A stretch of DNA of 64,000 nt, taken from JACCXJ01 sp050740695 (GTDB lineage Bacteria > Pseudomonadota > Gammaproteobacteria > JACCXJ01). This document shows positions 18,327-27,228 of this stretch, piece after piece. The translations under genes were made by a program, and so were the position numbers. Location: positions 1 to 64,000 of the forward strand of contig JBOIDR010000002.1 of assembly GCA_050740695.1 (NCBI GenBank). Reading direction: 5' to 3'. The stretch's first letter is position 1, and every line of letters begins with the position of its first letter. The notes under the pieces were generated by a model. That model was not told the origin of the DNA, ran no database searches, and was given only the letters and a program-made list of their open reading frames with translations.

Positions 18327-18538
18327 ACCCCCTCTCCCTACAAAGCACCACGCCGGTGCGTGGCCTTACGCACCATGATGCTCGCCTCTAGGATTAGATA
18401 GAGTACCAAATCGTGGGGTTACGTTGGCCCGGGCGGCTCATGCCGGTGCGGCGTTAACGTGTAGGCGGCAAAATCCACACCACGCGATGGGAGTGTGCCC
18501 CACCACGACGCCGGTTGGGACCGGATTAAAGCGTTCGG

Positions 18539-19132
18539 TTACGGCATGCCGGGGGCGCCAGGCGGCACTGCCGGGGTTGCGGGAGGCGCCCCAGGGGGTG
18601 CTGCCGGGGCTCCTGGGGCTACGGAGATGCGCTTCATGTGGAAGACCGAGGGCGGTGATTCACCCAGCACCTTGCCATCCGCATCCACGATGCGCGCCTG
18701 CAGAGTGTAGGTATTGCGATCGAGGTTGGTCACCGTGAAGCTGGTGGCGGCGATCGGCTCACCCAGTGCTTGCCCGTTGAGCAAAACCACAAGCTTGTGG
18801 CCCAGCGTGCCCTGCAGCGCCGGCGCCACAGCGACCTCGATGGACACGTTGCCGGAGTTGTCCCACACCGTGCCGTCATTGGGCGGGTTGGCGACCGCGA
18901 TCTTGTCGTATCCTGCGAAGCGAGGCGCAGCCGGGTCCGAGGGCGCCGGATCACCGGCCGGTGTGGGTGCCGGTGCCGGGGCGGCCGGCGCCTTGGGGAT
19001 CCGGATCACCTGTGCATTCGGTCGGGGCCGATCGGAATACTGGGTGTTGCCGTCGGGATCGACCCATCGGTAGACCTCCGCGGCGGGCGAGACCGCGCTC
19101 CAAAGCCCTAGACACAAGACCAGCCAATGCAC
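18539..19132 (-). CDS. DUF4124-domain secreted protein
   Basis: 197 aa from a GTG at 19132, chosen because it gives a clean signal peptide (VHWLVLCLGLWSAVSPAA) directly before the DUF4124 motif EVYRWVDPDGNTQYSDRP. A longer reading to 19258 adds an implausible N-terminus. After a Pro/Ala-rich linker there is a beta-rich region, and the tail is a Pro/Gly/Ala low-complexity stretch. Proteins of this type often lie beside ntrBC/glnA in gammaproteobacteria; their function is unknown, probably in the envelope. The 200 bases between its 3' end and ntrB hold no gene I can support. Confidence 0.75.
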   Translation of the reverse strand: MHWLVLCLGLWSAVSPAAEVYRWVDPDGNTQYSDRPRPNAQVIRIPKAPAAPAPAPTPAGDPAPSDPAAPRFAGYDKIAVANPPNDGTVWDNSGNVSIEVAVAPALQGTLGHKLVVLLNGQALGEPIAATSFTVTNLDRNTYTLQARIVDADGKVLGESPPSVFHMKRISVAPGAPAAPPGAPPATPAVPPGAPGMP

Positions 19133-19327
19133 GCAGGGAGCATAGACAAGCGCGCGGCGCGGGGCAAGGCTCGCCCCGGCGTGGTGGGCGCCCGTTGCCG
19201 GCCCCCCCGTGCCGCGGAAGGCTCGCATCGGAGAGGTGTGCGCACCGATGATGTGCATTGGCGGTCCGCGCGCACCATCCTTGCCGTGATGGTCCTTGCC
19301 GTGATAGCCAGAGGCGCTGGCCGACGC

Positions 19328-20575
19328 CTAGGCTCGCGGGATCACCTCTCCGCTCATGAGGTCCTGTACGGTTCCGCGGTGGCCGACCAGATGGATGCGC
19401 GCGCCGTCCACCAGGACCTCGGCGGCGCGCGGCCTTGTGTTATAGGTCGAGCTCATGGAGGAGCCATAAGCCCCCGCGGTACAGACGGCCAGGACATCGC
19501 CGGAGGAGAGGTTCAGAGCGCGCCCCGAGCCGAGAAAGTCGCCCGATTCACACACCGGCCCGGCGATCTCATAGCGGCGCTCGGGACCCGGGCGGCGTTC
19601 GACCGGTACGATGTCGTGCCAGGCGTCGTAGAGCGCGGGCCTCACCAGATCGTTCATGGCGGCATCGACGATGGCGAAATGCTTCTCTTCCACGTCCTTC
19701 AGGTATTCGACGCGCGTCAGGAGCACGCCGTTCGGCCCCACGACCGCGCGTCCCGGCTCGGTGATGACCGAGAGCGGCGTGCCGCCCAGGCGGCTGAGGA
19801 CGGCGTGCGCGTAGGCCGCGGGTGTCGGCGGCGATTCCTCGCGGTAGCGGATGCCGAGCCCACCGCCGATATCGATATGCCTCAATGCGATGCCTCGTGC
19901 ATCGAGCCGTGCCACGAGGCCGAGGATCTGGTCCAGGGCCTCGAGCACGGGATCGAGGCGGGTGAGCTGCGAGCCGATGTGCACGGCGATCCCGCGCACC
20001 TCCATATACGCCAGGTCCATGGCTTCTGCATACACGGCCTCGGCCTCCCGCGCCGGGATGCCGAACTTGTTGGCGTTGGTGCCGGTGGCGATGTAGGGGT
20101 GGGTCTTCGCATCGACATCGGGGTTGACGCGGATCGCCACCGGTGCGCGCACGCCGAGGGGAGACGCGATCTGATGGAGGCGCCTCAGCTCCGGCAGGGA
20201 TTCGATGTTGAAGCAATGGATCCCGACTTCCAGGGCGCGCAGCATTTCATCAGCGCGCTTGCCGACCCCCGAAAACACGACCTTTCCCGGGTCTCCCCCG
20301 GCACTGAGGACGCGCTCGAGCTCACCCCCCGAGACAATATCGAAACCAGAGCCCAGGCGCGCCAGGAGGTTCAGGACGGCGAGGTTGCCGTTGGCCTTGA
20401 CGGCATAACAGACGAGATGCGGATGGCTGCCGAAGGCGCTGTCGAAGGCGCGCCAGGCGCCCTCGATCCCGCTCCGCGAATAGACGTAACACGGGGTCCC
20501 AAACTCCTCGGCAATGGCCGTGAGCGCTACCCCTTCGACGTAGAGCACGCCGTTACGGTAAGAGAAGGGTTTCAT
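19328..20575 (-). CDS. lysA: Diaminopimelate decarboxylase
   Basis: PLP enzyme making L-lysine from meso-diaminopimelate. 415 aa from the ATG at 20575. PLP lysine in CYAVKANGN, glycine-rich phosphate loop DIGGGLGI, EPGRAVV, and the partner-subunit motif CESGDFLG with the catalytic Cys. It overlaps the end of the small lipoprotein gene lptM by 23 bases, a conserved arrangement suggesting translational coupling. Confidence 0.97.
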   Translation of the reverse strand: MKPFSYRNGVLYVEGVALTAIAEEFGTPCYVYSRSGIEGAWRAFDSAFGSHPHLVCYAVKANGNLAVLNLLARLGSGFDIVSGGELERVLSAGGDPGKVVFSGVGKRADEMLRALEVGIHCFNIESLPELRRLHQIASPLGVRAPVAIRVNPDVDAKTHPYIATGTNANKFGIPAREAEAVYAEAMDLAYMEVRGIAVHIGSQLTRLDPVLEALDQILGLVARLDARGIALRHIDIGGGLGIRYREESPPTPAAYAHAVLSRLGGTPLSVITEPGRAVVGPNGVLLTRVEYLKDVEEKHFAIVDAAMNDLVRPALYDAWHDIVPVERRPGPERRYEIAGPVCESGDFLGSGRALNLSSGDVLAVCTAGAYGSSMSSTYNTRPRAAEVLVDGARIHLVGHRGTVQDLMSGEVIPRA

Positions 20576-20744
20576 CCGAGGTGAGGCGTGACTCGGGTTT
20601 CTTCTCGCGATACAGGCCGCCCTTCTGGCCGCAGGCCACGAGGGAGGAGAGGAGCAACAGGCCGATGATGAAACGCCGGGCGGGCCCACCGTCGGTCCAC
20701 CGGATGCGCGCGGGACGAGGGGTGGTGTCACGAGGTGTCCGCAT
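20553..20744 (-). CDS. lptM: LPS assembly lipoprotein LptM (YifL-like)
   Basis: 63 aa from the ATG at 20744. It has a hydrophobic segment and lipobox LLSSLVACGQKGGLY, the hallmark of the small outer-membrane lipoprotein found before lysA in gammaproteobacteria and known to assist LptD maturation in E. coli. The N-terminus before the hydrophobic core is longer and more basic than usual (about 28 residues), so a later start is possible. It overlaps lysA. Confidence 0.85.
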   Translation of the reverse strand: MRTPRDTTPRPARIRWTDGGPARRFIIGLLLLSSLVACGQKGGLYREKKPESRLTSDETLLLP

Positions 20745-20989
20745 GGGCAGAGGATACCAAAGTCCCGGGCCTCGAGTCGTATTGCCTGCATTCGCCAGAT
20801 GGAGGACCTCTACTGCGCCCGGGCATATCAAGGGCGTGCGCAGGCACTGTGACTTCCTCTTCGGGCGCTAATACTAGATACTTACATTGCAACGTTGACC
20901 ACAGGGGTGAGGGTGAGGGTTGGGCGTCGGATAGGCCTGAGAGACTCAACCCTGCTCCCCTTCCCTACCCCTTCCAGTTTGTAGCCCTG

Positions 20990-21655
20990 ATGTCTGCAGC
21001 GCACATCGTCGGACTCCTCTCCGTCTTTATGGCGGGGGGTTGCGCCGGGCTGGAGCGCGTGCCGCCGGGCGAGCCGCCCCAGATCGGCGTGACGCGGGGC
21101 GCGTCCGCCGCGCCCGAGCCGCTGGCGCCTCCGGCCCAACCGATGAAAGATAAGGGTTCGATGCCCGAGCCTCCCGAGGCCAGCGCCACGGAGAGGAGGA
21201 CCGTTGCGCCGTCCGTGACCCCTTGCACGGCTCAGCGCGCCGCCAAAGCCGCCTCGCCGGCCGCCGAGACCCCGGCAAGGCTCGTCGCGCCACCCGTGGC
21301 GACCGAGAGAGGATTCGAGAAGGAGAGCGCCGCACCGGTCCCTGTGAAACAGGCGCCGCCGCCGCTGGATCTGAAATCTCTCGAGACGCGACTCAAGGAG
21401 ACCGATGCCATCGGCGTGTTCACCAAGCTCGCGCTCAAGAATCAGGTCGATGACCTGCTCGACAAATTCAGGGCGTTTTACCAAGGACGGCTCGAGACCA
21501 CCCTCGCCGAGCTTCGGCAACCGTACGATCTGGTACTCCTCAAGGTGCTCGCTCTTCTGCAGGATACCGATCCGCCGCTGGCCGCTGCGATCGTGGCGTC
21601 GCGTGAAGCGATCTGGGGCATCCTTGCGGATCCAACCAAATTTGCAACCCTCTGA
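20990..21655 (+). CDS. Putative lipoprotein with Pro/Ala-rich linker
   Basis: 221 aa from the ATG at 20990, which gives a short lipoprotein signal (MSAAHIVGLLSVFMAGGCAG). Residues 20-125 are Pro/Ala/Glu-rich and probably unstructured, and the last about 95 residues are predicted helical (LKSLETRLKETDAIGVFTKL onward). The 260-base region before it contains GGGTGAGGGTGAGGG-type repeats. It is followed 21 bases later by another exported protein, so the two are likely an operon. No family recognised. Confidence 0.65.
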   Translation: MSAAHIVGLLSVFMAGGCAGLERVPPGEPPQIGVTRGASAAPEPLAPPAQPMKDKGSMPEPPEASATERRTVAPSVTPCTAQRAAKAASPAAETPARLVAPPVATERGFEKESAAPVPVKQAPPPLDLKSLETRLKETDAIGVFTKLALKNQVDDLLDKFRAFYQGRLETTLAELRQPYDLVLLKVLALLQDTDPPLAAAIVASREAIWGILADPTKFATL

Positions 21656-21676
21656 TCTGCCGGCAGGAGAAGTACT

Positions 21677-21931
21677 GTGAGCAAACGCATTGAGACTTGG
21701 GCCCTGATCCTGGTGATGTCGACGCTCCTCGCCGCACCGTCGCGCGCTGCGGATGACGTATCGGTCCTGAAGGATCTGACGGCCGTGATCGCGCTCCTCG
21801 GCTTGCCATGTGGTCAGGTCGTCAAGACCACACGGCTGAAGGACAACGACCACCTCGCGACGTGCAAGGACAAGAACCGTTACCGGGTATTTGTGAACTC
21901 CAAGGGCCGGGTCGTCGCGCAGAAACAATAG
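21677..21931 (+). CDS. Small exported protein, unknown function
   Basis: 84 aa, GTG start with AGGAGA at 21665-21670. The signal peptide MSKRIETWALILVMSTLLA ends near SRAAD. The mature part is about 58 residues with two Cys (PCGQV and ATCKD) that could form a disulphide, and a basic C-terminus. Co-oriented with and close to the preceding lipoprotein gene. Function unknown. Confidence 0.7.
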   Translation: MSKRIETWALILVMSTLLAAPSRAADDVSVLKDLTAVIALLGLPCGQVVKTTRLKDNDHLATCKDKNRYRVFVNSKGRVVAQKQ

Positions 21932-22372
21932 GGCGGTTGTGCCTGGCGAAATCTCACCACGCGTCTGGCGCGCTATCGTCGACGCGGGTGAAGGAGGTGC
22001 GTCGATGCAACGGTCGCCGGGGCCGCGACCGGCTAAACGAATGGGTCATGAGCTGCAGGTCGACGGCCGCGCGTACCTGTCGAACGCCATCCTGGCTGAT
22101 CTCCCTTATCCGTCATGCAAGCCGCACGGCGGATGAGTTACTAGCCAAAGACATTTGAAATTCGTCGTCCCTTCCCCCTGGAGTACGGGCCCGACGCGAT
22201 CGGCTTGGCGCTGCAAGAGGACAACTGAATCTGTGCACGATGTTCAACTAACCAGGTAAGTCTCGATTGATTTGTCATGAACAACCTCCTTTGAAAGAGC
22301 CGACCCTTGTTTGTTGTGACGCCCAACGTGGCTGGTAAGCGGCGTACCGTAGGCATGTCCGCTTGACCTGCG
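21932..22372. other. Intergenic stretch without a supported gene
   Basis: About 440 bases between the small exported protein and intron-like sequence. Short open frames exist (for example 21939-22136 on the plus strand) but have no recognisable product, no convincing ribosome binding site and unusual composition. Base composition drops after 22140, marking the start of the accessory region. Confidence 0.5.
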
Positions 22373-22556
22373 GGTGTACGCCCAACATGGGCCGCACTTA
22401 TGGGGCGAAAGTCCCCGGTAGGAGTACCGGTAATGTCCTCTTGTAGGACAAAGGTAACTACGAGGCGAAAACAAGGGTAATCCCGCGAGAGGTGGTCTGA
22501 AGGAAGCCCGAGCGCAAAAGTGCGAGCCGACGACAAAATCGCCGGAAGCGATTTTG
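22373..22556 (+). mobile_element. Truncated group II intron, 5' (domain I) portion
   Basis: The sequence has the conserved order seen at the 5' end of bacterial group II introns: a GTGTACGCCCAACATGGGC start, GGGGCGAAAGTCCCC, then GGTCTGAAGGAAGCCCGAG and GTGCGAGCCGACGA. No intron-encoded reverse transcriptase follows, and the similarity fades after a hairpin CAAAATCGC-CGGAA-GCGATTTTG (22534-22556), so only a 5' remnant is present. It lies about 150 bases past the 3' end of the neuB-like gene. Confidence 0.55.
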
Positions 22557-22707
22557 AAGCGCTCTGTCGAGGGTCCGCATTGTCACGGTGTTTCTCGTTG
22601 CAAGAGCGCGACAGTATGCCGTGTACTGACTCCAGAGTTGGAAGTCGTAGAACGACGGCTTACTGCACTCATAGGGTGAATCAGGCGCGGCCGGGTGGTG
22701 GGTTTTA

Positions 22708-23601
22708 CTAGGCACGCGCGCGGCGCAGCCTGCTTCTCGCGGGCAGCTCGCTGTCGTAAATGCGCTTGACGCCGTCGCCGAGCGAGGTCTCGATGTCGCG
22801 GAGGTTGCGCACCAGGCGCTCGAAACCTCCGATCTCGACCGAGGCCGCCTGGTCGGTACCCCACGTGGCCCGATCGAGGGTGATATGGCGCTCGACGAAG
22901 GTGGCGCCCAGGGCCACCGCCGCGCCGCTCGGGGCGAGGCCGGTCTCGTGGCCGGAATACCCGATCGGGGTCTCGGGATAGGCGGCCTTCAGGGTCGGGA
23001 TCATCTTGAGGTTCAGCTCTTCGAGCTTGCACGGGTAGGTAGAGGTCGAGTGCGCGATGAACAGTCCGGCCCGCCCCCCGGGACCGTGGAGACCGACGGT
23101 CTCGACGGCCGTGCGGATCTCTTGCACCGTGGACATCCCGGTCGAGATCATGACCGGCCGCCCGGTCGCGCGTGCCTTGCGCAGTAAACGCAGATCCGTC
23201 AGTGAGGCGCTGGGGAGCTTGTAGAAAGGCGGCTCGAAACGCGCCATGAAGCCGATCGAGTCCTCGTCCCAACACGAGGCCGTCCAGTCGATCCCGAGAT
23301 CGCAGCAGTAGCGGTCGATCTCCAGGTAATCCTCGACCCCGAGTTCAACGCGAAACCGGTAGTCGATGTAGCTCATCCGACCCCAGGGAGTGTCTCGCTC
23401 GACGCCCCACTGGTCCTTGGGCACGCATACCTCCGGATTGCGCTTCTGAAATTTCGCCATGTCGGCCCCGGCGCGCTTGGCGCCGGCGATGAGCGCCTTG
23501 GCGTGGGCGAGCGAGCCGTTATGGTTGATGCCGATCTCCGCGATAATGTAGACTGGCTCGCCGTCGCCTATTGCGCGTGCCCCGATATCCACGATTGCCA
23601 T
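22708..23601 (-). CDS. N-acetylneuraminate synthase family protein (NeuB-like), no SAF domain
   Basis: 297 aa from the ATG at 23601 with AAAGGGGGACC upstream. The TIM-barrel motifs of sialic/nonulosonic acid synthases are present: IAEIGINHNGSL, KLPSASLTD, STGMST, IGYSGHE and FVERHITLDR. These condense phosphoenolpyruvate with a hexosamine-type sugar. The C-terminal antifreeze-like (SAF) domain of canonical NeuB (about 345 aa) is missing, but the end KRIYDSELPARSRLRR looks natural, so this is the short subfamily rather than a truncation. It is the last gene of the minus-strand sugar operon (spsF-like, split transketolase, aminotransferase, SDR, neuB). Confidence 0.85.
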   Translation of the reverse strand: MAIVDIGARAIGDGEPVYIIAEIGINHNGSLAHAKALIAGAKRAGADMAKFQKRNPEVCVPKDQWGVERDTPWGRMSYIDYRFRVELGVEDYLEIDRYCCDLGIDWTASCWDEDSIGFMARFEPPFYKLPSASLTDLRLLRKARATGRPVMISTGMSTVQEIRTAVETVGLHGPGGRAGLFIAHSTSTYPCKLEELNLKMIPTLKAAYPETPIGYSGHETGLAPSGAAVALGATFVERHITLDRATWGTDQAASVEIGGFERLVRNLRDIETSLGDGVKRIYDSELPARSRLRRARA

Positions 23602-23850
23602 GGTCCCCCTTTCTCGTCTCTTGCCTGTCGGACGCAAGCTATTCTTACAGCGGTCGCCAATCGCCCATTCTCGATCCCTAGCCCTCTCGCGGAGGCAAAT
23701 GGGGCCTAAGGAGGCGATTCGTGGCCGTGCCTATCGTATGCCTTCAAATACGCCATGCCTGTGGCGCGGTTGGTGGGCGATGGCGCAGACAACGCCTCTA
23801 ACCCCCAAACACAGGGATGCCCAGCCACCGCGGATGTTCGCACAGTCCTT

Positions 23851-24663
23851 TTACCAGATCGTGAACCCCCCGTCGACGATGAGGTTCGCGCCGCTCATAT
23901 AGGCCGAGGCCTCGGAGGCCAGGAACACCAGCGCGCCTCGATAGTCCGTGGGCGCCGCCATGCGGCCGAGCGGCGTGCGGCGACCGTATTCCGCGACGAA
24001 GAAATCGTCCTGGCCGTTCTCGACCCCGCCGGGTGAAAGTGCATTGACGCGCACTCCACTAGCGCCCCAGTAGGCCGCGAGGAAGCGGGTGAAGGACAGC
24101 ACCGCGCCCTTGCTGGTCGGGTAGGCGGGGGACTTGTAGAAACGCCGGCGGCCCTCGGGGTCGAGATAGAGCGATTGATCGGGGGCCACGACACCGTAGG
24201 TCGAGGCGATGTTGACGATGCTGCCGCGCCCGGTCTTGGCCATGTGCGTACCGATCACCTGTGAGGAGAGAAAGACCCCGGTCACGTTGACCTTGAGGAC
24301 CTGTTCCCAGAGATCCAGCGGATAACGCTCGAAGCGCGACGATTCCAGCGCGGTGAACGGATCCTCGTAGCGGTCGTTCAGCGCCGCGTTGTTGACGAGC
24401 ACGTCCACCCTTCCTGTGATCGAGAGCACCGCCGCCAGCAGGATTTTGAGGGACTCGGGATCGCTCACGTCGGCCCGATGGCCGAAGGCACCGCCCCCGA
24501 TCTCGGCGGCCAGGTGTTCGCACGCGGCGGCATCGAGGTCCGTCGCCACCACCCGGGCCCCTGCCTCCACCAGGGCGCGGCAGTGCTCGCGGCCCAGCAG
24601 ACCGGTCGCGCCGGTCACGATCGCGGTCCGACCCTCTAACGAGAAGAGCTCCGTCGTGCTCAT
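23851..24663 (-). CDS. Short-chain dehydrogenase/reductase
   Basis: 270 aa. Rossmann motif TGATGLLG near residue 18, NNAA, active-site Ser in NIASTYG, and a Tyr-Lys pair in YPTSKGAVLSF; the C-terminus GANLIVDGGFTIW is typical. The start ATG overlaps the stop of the aminotransferase by one base, so the two are translationally coupled. A 58-base fragment of this gene recurs at 32918-32976. Presumably it oxidises or reduces a sugar intermediate of the neuB pathway. The 250 bases downstream, before neuB, hold no gene. Confidence 0.9.
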   Translation of the reverse strand: MSTTELFSLEGRTAIVTGATGLLGREHCRALVEAGARVVATDLDAAACEHLAAEIGGGAFGHRADVSDPESLKILLAAVLSITGRVDVLVNNAALNDRYEDPFTALESSRFERYPLDLWEQVLKVNVTGVFLSSQVIGTHMAKTGRGSIVNIASTYGVVAPDQSLYLDPEGRRRFYKSPAYPTSKGAVLSFTRFLAAYWGASGVRVNALSPGGVENGQDDFFVAEYGRRTPLGRMAAPTDYRGALVFLASEASAYMSGANLIVDGGFTIW

Positions 24664-26024
24664 CACCCCTCCCGTGCCTCTGCCCGCGGCTTGGTATTGA
24701 GCCCGCCGGTCTTGCGGAACACCGGCTCGATCGGCGCCCCCTCGAGCGACTCCGAGACCCGCCCGGCATCGACCGCCTCTTCGAGGACGCCGAGCGCCTC
24801 GCCAAAGGCGGCGAGTGTGTAGTCGATGTCCTCTTGTGTATGGGAGTCGCAGAGGTTGTGGATGCCGGTCCACAAGACCCCGCGCCGGATCAGCTCCTGC
24901 TGGACCAGGGTCTTTAGGACCAGCGGATCACCGGCCCGGGTATCGTCCGCTGGGGTATCAAAACCGACCAGCGTCCGGAACGGATAGCCCGTGACCGAGA
25001 CAAAATCGAGCCCGAGCCTCCCGATGAGCCGTTGCAGGCCCTCCAGGAGCGACTGGCCGCGCAGGGCGATGCGCTCGATGACCCCGTGATCGCGGAGGTA
25101 GCGGATGCAGGCGATCGAGGCGGCGAGCGACAGGGTCTCGCCGCCGAAGGTGGTGAAGAAAAACACATCTTTTTCCAGGAGCGACATCACGTCCCGTCGG
25201 CCGGTCACGGCCGAGATCGGCATGCCGTTGGCCATGGCCTTGGAGAACAGCGACAGGTCCGAGCGCACCCCCAGGAACGCCTGGGCCCCGCCGAGGGCAC
25301 AGCGGAAGCCCGTCCACATCTCGTCGAAGATGAGGAGCGCGCCGTTCCGATCGCAGAGCCGCCGCAGCTCCGCGAGAAAACCGCCTTGCTCGCGCTCGAA
25401 GGTGAAGGGCTCCAGGATCACGCAGGCGGTGTCGGTATCGAGCGCCGCGAGCACCGAATCGATGTCGTTGTAGCGGAAGGTGCCGGTCAGCTCGGCGGTC
25501 GCCACCGGGATGCCGGCGGCCCGATCGGTCACGGCGATGTACCAGTCGTGCCAGCCATGATAACCGCAGCACAGCACCCGCTCGCGCCCGGTGTAGGCGC
25601 GCGCCAACCGCACCGCGGCGCTCGTCGCGTCGCAACCGGTCTTCGAAAAACGCACGGATTCGGCATGGGGCACGATCTCGCGCAGGAGCTCCGCCAGCTC
25701 GACCTCCAAGGGGTGCATGAGCGAGAAGGTGATCCCGTCTTCGAGCTGGCGGCGGATGGCCTCGTCCACCGCCGGGTGGCAGTAGCCCAGGATGATGGGA
25801 CCGATGCCCATGTTGAAATCGAGAAACTCGTTGCCGTCCACGTCCCACACCCGCGCGCCGCGGCCGCGCGCGAGGTACTTGGGCGCTACGCCCCGAGAGA
25901 ACTGCGTGGGTCCCTTGGCGAGGGTCTGGGTGCCCGCCGGGATGAGCCCCTGCGCCCGCGCCCAGAGGGCGTCCGAGCGCTCGATAGAAGGCAGTTCGGG
26001 GTTGGATTGGACTCGGTTCGGCAT
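24663..26024 (-). CDS. Class III aminotransferase (glutamate-1-semialdehyde aminomutase-like), intact copy
   Basis: 453 aa. PLP-dependent fold-type I: PLP Lys in LFSKAMANGMP, Asp in LIFDEMWTGF, substrate/PLP motif GYHGWHDWY, and N-terminal WDVDGNEFLDFNMGIG. Such enzymes in surface-sugar clusters transaminate keto-sugars rather than making haem precursor; here it lies between a transketolase half and an SDR/NeuB pair. A second copy at 32976-34063 is about 95% similar but frameshifted and truncated, so this one is the functional copy. Confidence 0.88.
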   Translation of the reverse strand: MPNRVQSNPELPSIERSDALWARAQGLIPAGTQTLAKGPTQFSRGVAPKYLARGRGARVWDVDGNEFLDFNMGIGPIILGYCHPAVDEAIRRQLEDGITFSLMHPLEVELAELLREIVPHAESVRFSKTGCDATSAAVRLARAYTGRERVLCCGYHGWHDWYIAVTDRAAGIPVATAELTGTFRYNDIDSVLAALDTDTACVILEPFTFEREQGGFLAELRRLCDRNGALLIFDEMWTGFRCALGGAQAFLGVRSDLSLFSKAMANGMPISAVTGRRDVMSLLEKDVFFFTTFGGETLSLAASIACIRYLRDHGVIERIALRGQSLLEGLQRLIGRLGLDFVSVTGYPFRTLVGFDTPADDTRAGDPLVLKTLVQQELIRRGVLWTGIHNLCDSHTQEDIDYTLAAFGEALGVLEEAVDAGRVSESLEGAPIEPVFRKTGGLNTKPRAEAREG

Positions 26025-26033
26025 GCGATCTCC

Positions 26034-26331
26034 TCAGAGACGTTCGAGCCGGGCCAGGACCTTGTGCGCCAAGGCCTCCGGCGTGTAGCCCTCATGCTCC
26101 AGGAGCGCCGGGTAGAGCGCCGGTTTGAACCAGCGGTCGGGGAGCGACAGGCACAGGGTCTCGGCCGTGACCCCCGCCTCGAGCAGGGTCTCGGCCAGGA
26201 TACAGTACAGGCCGCCGGTCTTAAAATGGTCCTCGACGACTACCAGAAGCCGGCAGGAACGGGCGACGGCGACGAGGCAATCCCGGTCCACCGGTTTCAA
26301 GGTCCGCAGGTTCACGAGCCCGACCGACAGG
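26034..26331 (-). pseudogene. Transketolase C-terminal fragment (truncated copy)
   Basis: Encodes only the last about 99 residues (VGLVNLRTLKPVDRD ... LARLERL) of the protein encoded completely at 34073-34981. Similarity stops exactly after GACCGACAGG at 26331, where IS91-like transposase sequence begins. It has no start codon of its own and is a remnant of the duplicated operon segment. Confidence 0.85.
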
Positions 26332-26486
26332 TGCCGCGTGAGGGGGCACCTCAACCTGGTCCGCTGAGGGGGGTATTGGCGTTGACCGGCACGTTCGGAG
26401 TGATGTCGGGACGTAGCCTGGCGCTGCATCCTCGGCGCGCCAAGCATGCCCTTCCTTGGGCCTGGCTCCGGGCGCGAGCACGTCAT
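26332..26486 (-). mobile_element. IS91-type transposase internal fragment
   Basis: Reads FHDVLAPGARPKEGHAWRA and later PSADQVEVPPHAAP, resembling the (Y/F)H-VLAP region and the linker of IS91-family transposases; the linker matches NSADYAEVRPPAAP in the fragment near 28080. It abuts the truncated transketolase gene at 26331 and ends at a stop near 26487. Confidence 0.55.
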
Positions 26487-26489
26487 GAA

Positions 26490-26632
26490 ATATTACTCAA
26501 GCCGAGTATACTTTCATAGCTGATCCAAACGAGCTAGGCCAAGCGTTCGGAAACAATTATGAGAAATTTAGTATTAGACAAGATAAGAAAGCGTTCCAAC
26601 TCTATGACGATGGTTGGCGGCTAGCGTGGTAA
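26490..26632 (+). pseudogene. 3' fragment of an unknown gene
   Basis: An open frame of about 46 codons without a start, ending KAFQLYDDGWRLAW-stop. The same 3' end (KAFQLYDDGWRVAK-stop) recurs at 59205-59252, so this is the tail of a gene family present twice as debris. GC is clearly lower than in the core genes. Function unknown. Confidence 0.45.
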
Positions 26633-26767
26633 GCTCTCTAAGTGAAATATTAGACGAGATAAATGCCTCTCTCATGACAGCCAGCGAACGCTGTGGCCGT
26701 TACCGTGCTGCACGGATCAGGGGACAATACACCCTTTTCTGCTATCGGGGCAAATAGGGGGCAAACA

Positions 26768-26836
26768 ATGAGATCGGCTCTAACCATTGCTATGCTTGTT
26801 GCTTCGTTCATTCACGGATGTGCCATGGAGCGCACG
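26768..26836 (+). pseudogene. 5' end of a lipoprotein gene cut by IS91-type sequence
   Basis: Starts MRSALTIAMLVASFIHGCAM, a lipoprotein signal with lipobox, after a GGGGG ribosome site at 26755-26760. At 26837 the sequence changes into the terminal repeat-like segment shared with 32413 onward, so the mature part is lost; the frame then runs on into IS DNA to 26896. Confidence 0.5.
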
Positions 26837-27130
26837 GCGAATAGGGATTTTAAACGTCCTTTTTATAAAGAAGCAGAGTACTGCTCGGCTTCGTGAGCTG
26901 TCAAGCATACGGGTCCGCGGCCTCGGATCGGGCCCTTCCTCGGCCCGAGGCGCTATGTTTCGGGGCGTTTTGGGGTCTCGGGCGAGCGAGGGCCAAGAGG
27001 AAGCTCAGGGGCTGAGCCGGATGGGAGGGGGGTCGGTGGGGGATCAGACCTGTTGGAATCGATCGAAGGCCCTGGCCGCTGCTCGGGGCGGTGCTCGGGC
27101 GGACATGCCAAGATGCTTGAGGATCTTGGC

Positions 27131-27180
27131 TCGCGGCACGCCTTCAGCACTTCCTCGTGCGCGGCGGTCTGATGTCGCAT
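27131..27180 (-). pseudogene. Truncated 5' end of an unknown gene
   Basis: ATG at 27180 with a strong GAGGAGGT ribosome site encodes MRHQTAAHEEVLKACRE and then runs into IS91-type DNA at 27130. It would be the gene after the DUF899 gene in its original operon. Function not recognisable from 17 residues. Confidence 0.45.
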
Positions 27181-27228
27181 AGTCAACCTCCTCGTTAACG
27201 TGCCAGTCGCTGTGGTGCAGGAATGAAC

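Noticed and set aside
21939..22136. 65-codon plus-strand frame after the small exported protein
   Set aside because: No ribosome binding site, no recognisable pattern and atypical composition.
22534..22556. 9-bp hairpin as a Rho-independent terminator of neuB
   Set aside because: The T run is inside the stem, and the sequence following on the minus strand is not U-rich; it lies 150 bases past the stop codon.
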